From assembly GCA_964644025.1 (NCBI GenBank), contig CAZXVW010000123.1:1-13309 (forward strand): DNA of 13,309 nucleotides. The letters run 5' to 3'. The translations under genes were made by a program, and so were the position numbers. The number at the start of each line of letters is the position of its first letter. Position 1 is the first letter of the stretch. Positions 8,557 through 13,309 of this stretch are shown piece by piece. The notes beneath the pieces were generated by a model. It was given only the letters and a program-made list of their open reading frames with translations. It searched no databases and had not been told where the DNA came from. This DNA is from CAZXVW01 sp964644025 (GTDB lineage: Bacteria > Acidobacteriota > Terriglobia > Bryobacterales > Bryobacteraceae).

Positions 8557-8730
8557 GCGCGGGCACGGTCGCGACGACGCTGTGCCTGAAGGCTCACTCG
8601 CCCGGTTTGGATGGTTGACACGAAGCGCTTGGTTATACTGGAGGTTACGCACTGGGAGGCCGCCGCGAGCCAAGCCGGCCGGCGTGCCCGCGCAAGCAGG
8701 AAAGTCTTATTTTCAACCGGGTAAGCCGTT

Positions 8731-10212
8731 GTGACCAGATCAACCAAAGTCCGGGTCCGCTACGCCCCCAGCCCAACCGGTGACTTCCATGTGGGCGGCG
8801 CCCGCACGGCGCTGTTCAACTACTTGTTTGCCCGCCATCACGGCGGAGCATTCATTCTTCGGATCGAGGATACGGACCGGAAACGTTATCATCCCGAAGC
8901 CCTCGGCTGGCTGTTGCAGGGACTGCGATACCTCGGCCTTGACTGGGACGAGGGGCCCGAGGTGGGAGGACCCTACGGTCCCTACGTGCAAAGCGAACGG
9001 CTGGAGATCTACCAGCGGTTCGCCCGGGAGCTGCTCGAGGCCGGCGCGGCCTACCGTTGCTTCTGCACTCCCGAGCGGCTGCAGGCTGTCAACCGGGAGC
9101 GGCAGAAGAGGGGCGAAAGGTCCGGCTACGATCGTCATTGCCGGGGGCTGGACCCGGATGAGGCCGCGCGCCGCGCCGAGAAGGGCGAACCCCATACGAT
9201 TCGATTCAAAGCCCCCCTGGAAGGCGCCATCACCGTAAGTGATGCCATCCGGGGCGATATCACCTTTCAAAACACGGTCCTGCAAGACACCGTTTTGATG
9301 AAGACTGACGGCGTCCCGACCTACCACCTGGCGAATGTCGTGGATGACCACCTGATGGAAATCAGCCACGTGCTGCGCGGTGACGAGTGGGTCAACAGCC
9401 TTCCGTTGCACACCCACCTGTATCGCGCTTTCGGCTGGGAGCCGCCCGTAATGGCTCACCTGCCCTTGATTCTGAATCCAACCGGGAAGGGCAAGATGAG
9501 CAAGCGGGAAGGACGGGCGCCGGATGGGCGCGTGCTGCCGGTATTCGTGCGCCGGTTTGAGGAGATGGGCTACTTGCCGGAAGCCATGATCAATTTCATG
9601 GCCCTGGTGGGCTGGAGCTACGACGACAAGACGGAGATCATGAGCCGCGCCGAACTGATCGAACGCTTCAGCCTGGAGCGGGTGAACGCCTCGCCGGCGG
9701 TCTGGAACTACGAAAAGCTGGACCATCTGAACGGCCACTACATTCGCCAGCTTCCGGTGGAAGAGCTGGCCGACCGGCTGGCGCCCTTCCTCAGCGCGGC
9801 GGGATTTCAGGCTGACCGGGCGAAGCTGCTGGCCATCACGCCACTGATTCAGCCGCGCATCACCCGATTGAGCGACGCCGCGGCCGTGGCCGACTTCTTC
9901 TTTCTCGAGGAATTGCCCCCCTACGACAGCGCCGAGCTCATTCCGAAAAAAGGGGACGCGGCAATGGCGCGGCGAGTGCTGGAGCGGGCTCGCCAGGTGC
10001 TGGAGGAAACCGAATTCAGCCACCACGCGTTGGAAGCGGCGCTGCGGACGGCGGCGGCCGCGATGGGCCTGAAGGCGGGCCAGATGTTCCAGCCAATCCG
10101 GGTGGCGGTATCGGGCCGGAAGGTCTCACCGCCCTTGTTTGAAACCCTGGAGGTGCTGGGCCGGGAGACCTGTCTGAAGCGGATTGACCAGGCCATTGCG
10201 AAGCTGCGATAG
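8731..10212 (+). CDS. gltX: Glutamyl-tRNA synthetase
   Basis: A 493-residue class I aminoacyl-tRNA synthetase that attaches glutamate to tRNA-Glu in the cytoplasm. The catalytic domain begins with APSPTGDFHVGGARTALFN, where the HIGH signature reads HVGG (residues 20-23). LRIEDTD follows at 43-49, and KMSKR at 255-259. C110 and C112 (YRCFC) with C137 in YDRHCRGL match the zinc-binding insertion. The C-terminal third is the helical anticodon-binding domain, ending in the typical block around MFQPIRVAVSG. Length fits the bacterial norm (460-500). The start is the GTG at 8731, directly before the conserved VRVRYAPSP region, with only a weak purine-rich stretch (GGGTAAG) upstream. It is divergent from the sulfatase genes and 71 nt ahead of tRNA-Cys. 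This is a housekeeping gene; whether the enzyme is discriminating or also charges tRNA-Gln cannot be judged here. Confidence 0.97.
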   Translation: MTRSTKVRVRYAPSPTGDFHVGGARTALFNYLFARHHGGAFILRIEDTDRKRYHPEALGWLLQGLRYLGLDWDEGPEVGGPYGPYVQSERLEIYQRFARELLEAGAAYRCFCTPERLQAVNRERQKRGERSGYDRHCRGLDPDEAARRAEKGEPHTIRFKAPLEGAITVSDAIRGDITFQNTVLQDTVLMKTDGVPTYHLANVVDDHLMEISHVLRGDEWVNSLPLHTHLYRAFGWEPPVMAHLPLILNPTGKGKMSKREGRAPDGRVLPVFVRRFEEMGYLPEAMINFMALVGWSYDDKTEIMSRAELIERFSLERVNASPAVWNYEKLDHLNGHYIRQLPVEELADRLAPFLSAAGFQADRAKLLAITPLIQPRITRLSDAAAVADFFFLEELPPYDSAELIPKKGDAAMARRVLERARQVLEETEFSHHALEAALRTAAAAMGLKAGQMFQPIRVAVSGRKVSPPLFETLEVLGRETCLKRIDQAIAKLR

Positions 10213-10216
10213 CCAC

Positions 10217-10240
10217 CCGCACAGTGCGGATTGACTTTTC
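10217..10240 (+). terminator. Weak possible terminator after gltX
   Basis: Four nt after the gltX stop, CCGCA-CAG-TGCGG forms a 5-bp stem (10217-10229), then ATTGACTTTT gives a broken T-run. The stem is short and the tract interrupted, so termination is only possible. Confidence 0.25.
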
Positions 10241-10260
10241 GCCCCGGGACAGGGTATCAA
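10231..10260 (+). promoter_or_regulatory. Candidate tRNA-Cys promoter
   Basis: TTGACT (10231-10236) and TATCAA (10255-10260) are separated by 18 bp, and the tRNA begins 23 bp after the -10 box. The hexamers match the sigma-70 consensus at 5/6 and 4/6 positions. Read-through from gltX is the alternative. Confidence 0.4.
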
Positions 10261-10283
10261 GGGTAGTAGGAAGCCTGCGATCA

Positions 10284-10358
<75 letters not shown>

Positions 10359-10390
10359 ATCACTTACCAGCATTTCCAATAACTTAGAGG

Positions 10391-10445
10391 TTCACTCCCG
10401 TTCACGCTACTTCACGCGGAATCACCCGTTTTCACTGTTTGTCAC
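10391..10445 (-). repeat. Six GTGA motifs at exact 10-bp spacing
   Basis: On the plus strand TCAC occurs at 10392, 10402, 10412, 10422, 10432 and 10442; on the minus strand this is GTGA every 10 bp. Four copies are GTGAA, one GTGAT and one GTGAC, and the intervening bases are not conserved. Spacing of about one helical turn would put all copies on one DNA face. The array lies between the tRNA-Cys 3' end and the integrase remnant, where arm-type recombinase or excisionase sites are expected. Observation certain; function inferred. Confidence 0.75.
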
Positions 10446-10451
10446 GCATCA

Positions 10452-10475
10452 GGCCGGCACACTGGCCGGCACACT
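10452..10475. repeat. Tandem 12-bp direct repeat, two copies
   Basis: GGCCGGCACACT occurs twice back to back (10452-10463 and 10464-10475). The last base is also the final base of the integrase stop codon on the minus strand. Each unit contains the palindrome GCCGGC. It may be part of an attachment site. Confidence 0.8.
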
Positions 10476-10852
10476 CACGCGCTACCTTCACCCACTTTCA
10501 GGATTCGGCGGCCGAATCGCTCCTGGTACCGCCTCATGGCGGCGGCCTGATGCTCGGCCGTGGGGTGGACGTACCGCATCACGGTCCTCAGGCTCGCCTG
10601 TCCGAGGATCGCTGCCAAGACCGGCAGGTCACAGCCCGCCTCGGCCATCCGGGTGGCGAGGGTGTGTCGGAAGTCGTAAAGGCAAACCGAGACGCCGGCA
10701 TCGCGGCATACGCGGTCGTGGATGTTGTTCAGGCTCACAATGTGGCGGCTGACGCCGTAGCGCCTGGAGGGGAAGACCCACCAGTGGGCGTCCTGTTTTC
10801 GGCGCCCCGGTATCTCCTTCGAAAACAGCCGCGGGTCGTTGGAACTTCGGTT
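10475..10852 (-). pseudogene. Tyrosine recombinase (phage-type integrase), C-terminal remnant
   Basis: The frame is open from a TGA at 10853-10855 to the stop at 10475-10477, about 125 codons, whereas intact integrases have 300-400 residues. From the N-terminal side it reads WWVFPSRR, then SLNNIHDRVC, the box II region LYDFRHTLATRM, LGQASLRTVMRYVHPT with the presumed nucleophile Tyr (codon 10571-10573), and a basic tail. The core-binding domain and the box I arginine are missing, and no ATG precedes the conserved part; the first usable start, a GTG at 10738, would give only 87 residues. His positions of box II and box III read Tyr and Gln, which may be decay or family variation. Its 3' end faces the tRNA-Cys gene 116 bp away, as in elements integrated at tRNA genes. 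It is probably inactive. Confidence 0.85.
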
Positions 10853-10864
10853 TCAACGTCGCTC

Positions 10865-10903
10865 GCCGGCGGTTCGCCGGCCGGGCGGCCCTCGTTCTAA
10901 AAT
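10865..10903 (+). promoter_or_regulatory. Palindrome plus -10-like box ahead of the S9-FGE gene
   Basis: GCCGGCG-GTT-CGCCGGC (10865-10881) is a perfect 7-bp inverted repeat. TAAAAT (10898-10903), 5/6 to the -10 consensus, follows and would start a leader of about 40 nt. No -35 hexamer is visible; the palindrome covers that place, so a repressor or activator site is one reading. There is no T-run, so it is not a convincing terminator. Confidence 0.3.
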
Positions 10904-10936
10904 GGGAGTTTTCGCTTCCGCAGTTCCGGAGGTCTC

Positions 10937-10942
10937 AAGGAG
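10937..10942 (+). promoter_or_regulatory. Shine-Dalgarno site AAGGAG of the S9-FGE gene
   Basis: AAGGAG lies 6 nt before the ATG at 10949 and fixes the start at the beginning of a signal peptide. Confidence 0.75.
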
Positions 10943-10948
10943 AAACTG

Positions 10949-13309
10949 ATGCGTGTGATTCGTTTTGCCCTGCTGTTCGCCACGCTGGTGGCGGCGATGC
11001 CGGCCGCCAGGTGGACGATAGACGATGTGTTGCTCGCCGAGCGGGCCGGCTCGGTGGAGCTTAGCCGCGACGGCAAGCTGGTGGTCTGGGTGAAGTCCCA
11101 GATGGACAAGAAGAAAGGCGTGTCGGTGTCGAACCTCGTGTTGCGGAATCTGGAAAAGGATTACGAGGTTCAACTCACCCGCGGTGCGGACAACAACCGT
11201 TCGCCCCGGTTTTCTCCCGACGGGAAACGAATCGCGTTTCTGAGCAACCGGAAGGCGCCGGGCGGGGAGGAAAACTCAGCCGACGCCAAGCCGGTCAACC
11301 AGGTCTGGATCCTTGACATTCGCGGTGGCGAACCGTATCAGCTCACCAAATTCAAGAAGGGAGTCAAGGAGTTCCACTGGCTGGGTGACGACGCGCTCTT
11401 GCTGACCGCCGCCGAGGATCCCAGTCTTTACGAGCAGCAGAACAAAGAGCGCAAGGACGACTCCAACGTCGTCGATGACGAGGAGCACGCGCCTCCGGTG
11501 CGGCTCTACCGTTATCAAATCAAGGAAAAGAAGGCGACCCGGCTCACCACCAATACGGACCGCATTACCCACACCTGGGTTTCTCCGGACGGCGCCTGGG
11601 CGGTCACGGTCCACGAGCGGAGCCTGCGCTGGGAATACGATCAAAAGATCCGGCCAGTCACCTTTCTCCACGATTTAAAAAAAGGCACTGAGAAGCAGCT
11701 CTTTGCTGACGGCAAGCTGCTGCCCCAGAGCGTTTCCTTCACGCCGGACAGCAAGGGCTTCTACTTTTCCGCTCCATATACGCATCACCCTAGGTACCTA
11801 TGGGCCGCCATCGGGCTGCTGTATTACTACGACCTTTCCACGGCCCGGCTGACGCAAGTGCCTCTAAACTGGGAGCGGGCGCTCGGCAGCGGCTTTGTGG
11901 CTGTCCCCGGCGGAGTCCTGGCCCTGTTGGCCGACGGCGCGCGCTATCGTCCCGCGTTGTACGCGCGCCGCGGAGACGCCTGGTCGCGGACCTGGGTCAC
12001 CGGCGAGCACGCATCCCACCTGTTCGGAATCGCCGTCTCGCTCGATGGCAAGACCGTTGCCTACGAATATTCCACTGCCAGCACGCCATCCCAGTGGTAC
12101 GCCGCGCGGCTGGAGGGCGCTGCCCTGAAATCCCCGGAACAGATTACGAAGCTCAACCCCGGCTTCGCGCAGAAGACGATCGCGAAAACCGAAATCGTGC
12201 ATTGGAAGGGTGCCCGGGACGATGAAGTCGAGGGAATTCTGTACTACCCGCACCACTACCAGCCCGGCAAGAAGTATCCGCTCGTGTTGATGATCCACGG
12301 CGGGCCGCATGGGGCTGACATGGACCGGTTCTCCGAGGGCATGGCTTATCCCTACAACCTCTTCGCCCAGCGCGGCGCCTTCGTTTTGGCGCCTAACTAC
12401 CACGGCAGCTCAAATTACGGCCTCGAATGGGGGGAATCGATCGGCGGGGGGAACTACAACGACCTGGAGTGGGTGGACTGCGAGCGCGGCGTGGACGCCA
12501 TGATCGCCCGCGGCTTGGTCGATCCCGACAAACTCGGCGTAATGGGCTGGAGCAACGGCTCGATTATCACCATCGAGATCACCACGCGGACTACCCGTTA
12601 CAAGGTGGCCTCGGCCGGCGCTGGCGACGTGAACTGGATCAGTGATTGGGGCAATTGCCAGTTCGGACATGCTTTCGACGACTACTACCTGGGAACTACG
12701 CCGCTCAAGGATCCCGAGTTCTACCTGAAAAAGTCGCCGCTTATCCGCATGGACAAGGTCCGCACGCCCACCATCATCTTCTTCGGCACCATCGACCGGC
12801 AGGTGCCCACCGAGCAAGGCTGGCAGCACTACCGGGCCTTACAGCAACTGGGCAACACCGACGTGAAGTTCATCCTGTTCCCCGGCGAGGCTCACGGCCC
12901 CCGCAAGTACGCGCACCAGCGCCGGAAGATGGTCGAGGAGCAAGCGTGGTTCAGCAAGTACCTATTCGGCGGCGCGAGGGAGAACAACGAAGCGCTGAAG
13001 CCCGCCTCTCCACTGGCCGCTATGCTGAAGCTGAAGGCCGCGGGCACCACCCCGGAAACCGTCGAGCGGGGCGAGATCCGCATCGGCCGCTTCGAGGTGA
13101 CTCGCGCGCAGTATGCGGCTTTCGATCACAACTACACCTATCCGGCCGGCACCGCGAACTACCCGGCCAACGGCGTCTCCTTTGACCAGGCCAGGGCTTA
13201 CTGCAAGTGGCTGTCGCAAACCACCGGGAAGAAGTACCGCCTGGGCACGGAGAAGGAGCTTGGCAAGTACCTGAAAGCTTCGGAAAAGGAGAACACGCTG
13301 GACGCCTGG
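10949..13309 (+). CDS. Secreted S9 (prolyl oligopeptidase/DPP-like) peptidase fused to an FGE-sulfatase domain, 3' end outside window
   Basis: The frame stays open for 787 codons to the last base, so the gene is cut by the window. Residues 1-20 (MRVIRFALLFATLVAAMPAA) are a Sec signal peptide. Residues about 25-430 form a beta-propeller with TolB/PD40-type repeats (RFSPDGKRIAFLS, WVSPDGAWAV, SFTPDSKGFYFS, AVSLDGKTVAYEY). Residues about 440-675 are the alpha/beta-hydrolase peptidase domain: HGGPHG oxyanion region, GWSNGS with Ser535, Asp616 in FGTIDRQVP and His649 in GEAHGP, a complete catalytic triad. From about 708 a new domain begins: GEIRIGRFEVTRAQYAAF, then YPANGVSFDQARAYCKWLS and YRLGTEKE, the N-terminal signature of the FGE-sulfatase (SUMF1/EgtB/PvdO) family. 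The part carrying FGE catalytic cysteines is not in the window. The protein probably cleaves peptides in the periplasm; the appended domain may modify or only bind. Confidence is high for both domains. Confidence 0.93.
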   Translation, partial: MRVIRFALLFATLVAAMPAARWTIDDVLLAERAGSVELSRDGKLVVWVKSQMDKKKGVSVSNLVLRNLEKDYEVQLTRGADNNRSPRFSPDGKRIAFLSNRKAPGGEENSADAKPVNQVWILDIRGGEPYQLTKFKKGVKEFHWLGDDALLLTAAEDPSLYEQQNKERKDDSNVVDDEEHAPPVRLYRYQIKEKKATRLTTNTDRITHTWVSPDGAWAVTVHERSLRWEYDQKIRPVTFLHDLKKGTEKQLFADGKLLPQSVSFTPDSKGFYFSAPYTHHPRYLWAAIGLLYYYDLSTARLTQVPLNWERALGSGFVAVPGGVLALLADGARYRPALYARRGDAWSRTWVTGEHASHLFGIAVSLDGKTVAYEYSTASTPSQWYAARLEGAALKSPEQITKLNPGFAQKTIAKTEIVHWKGARDDEVEGILYYPHHYQPGKKYPLVLMIHGGPHGADMDRFSEGMAYPYNLFAQRGAFVLAPNYHGSSNYGLEWGESIGGGNYNDLEWVDCERGVDAMIARGLVDPDKLGVMGWSNGSIITIEITTRTTRYKVASAGAGDVNWISDWGNCQFGHAFDDYYLGTTPLKDPEFYLKKSPLIRMDKVRTPTIIFFGTIDRQVPTEQGWQHYRALQQLGNTDVKFILFPGEAHGPRKYAHQRRKMVEEQAWFSKYLFGGARENNEALKPASPLAAMLKLKAAGTTPETVERGEIRIGRFEVTRAQYAAFDHNYTYPAGTANYPANGVSFDQARAYCKWLSQTTGKKYRLGTEKELGKYLKASEKENTLDAW

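Noticed and set aside
8615..8639. TTGACA at 8615 and TATACT at 8634 on the plus strand, upstream of gltX
   Set aside because: The spacer is only 13 bp, too short for a sigma-70 promoter, and neither hexamer has a good partner at 16-18 bp.
8740..10026. A long open frame (428 codons) antisense to gltX
   Set aside because: It mirrors gltX codon structure in GC-rich DNA, shows no recognisable domain and covers a clearly real gene.
10391..10445. CRISPR-like reading of the spaced TCAC motifs
   Set aside because: Repeat plus spacer is only 10 bp, far below any CRISPR unit, and no cas genes are present.
10359..10900. A second copy of the tRNA-Cys 3' end as the other attachment site
   Set aside because: Only short GGTTCG-type matches were found (near 10871-10876); nothing long enough to be an att core lies inside the window.
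11674..11683. T-TTA-AAA followed by AAA in the S9 gene frame, a slippery-type heptamer that could allow a -1 frameshift
   Set aside because: The -1 frame meets TGA at 11689-11691 and no extra domain would be made; I saw no supporting downstream structure.

Overview
The window looks like chromosomal DNA of a GC-rich, Gram-negative, polymer-degrading heterotroph. Exported sulfatases, a Tat-exported GH117-like glycosidase and a secreted S9 peptidase fused to a formylglycine-generating-enzyme (FGE) type domain fit Acidobacteriota (Bryobacterales/Solibacter-like) best. Planctomycetota or Verrucomicrobiota remain possible. This placement is inferred from gene style; no marker here settles it.

Layout. 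Positions 100-8523 hold six genes, all on the minus strand. In transcription order they are: three arylsulfatase-family enzymes (6955-8523, 5293-6948, 3851-5239), a small citrate-synthase-fold protein resembling citryl-CoA lyase (2930-3694), a sugar-porter-type MFS transporter (1474-2802) and a GH117-like glycoside hydrolase (100-1269). Positions 8731-10212 carry a divergent glutamyl-tRNA synthetase gene (gltX) on the plus strand. It is followed by an intact tRNA-Cys(GCA) gene with an encoded CCA end (10284-10358). Positions 10359-10855 are the remnant of an integrated element: a headless tyrosine-recombinase gene pointing at the tRNA, a tandem 12-bp repeat touching its stop codon, and six GTGA motifs spaced exactly 10 bp apart. 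From 10949 to the right edge runs a large secreted S9 (prolyl oligopeptidase/DPP-like) protein. At least 79 residues of an FGE-sulfatase domain follow its peptidase domain, and the gene is cut off by the window end.

How the genes may work together (inference). Sulfatases would desulfate a glycan outside the cytoplasm. The GH117-like enzyme would release a terminal sugar, possibly 3,6-anhydro-L-galactose if the glycan is an agar or porphyran type galactan. The MFS protein would import the sugar. Type I sulfatases need a cysteine converted to formylglycine, and all three here have a Cys-type C-x-P-x-R motif. The FGE-like domain fused to the S9 peptidase lies about 2.4 kb from the nearest sulfatase gene, so a maturation role is worth testing, but its catalytic part is outside the window. 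The citryl-CoA-lyase-like gene is the odd member: it has no obvious role in sugar release, and a usual active-site histidine position reads serine.
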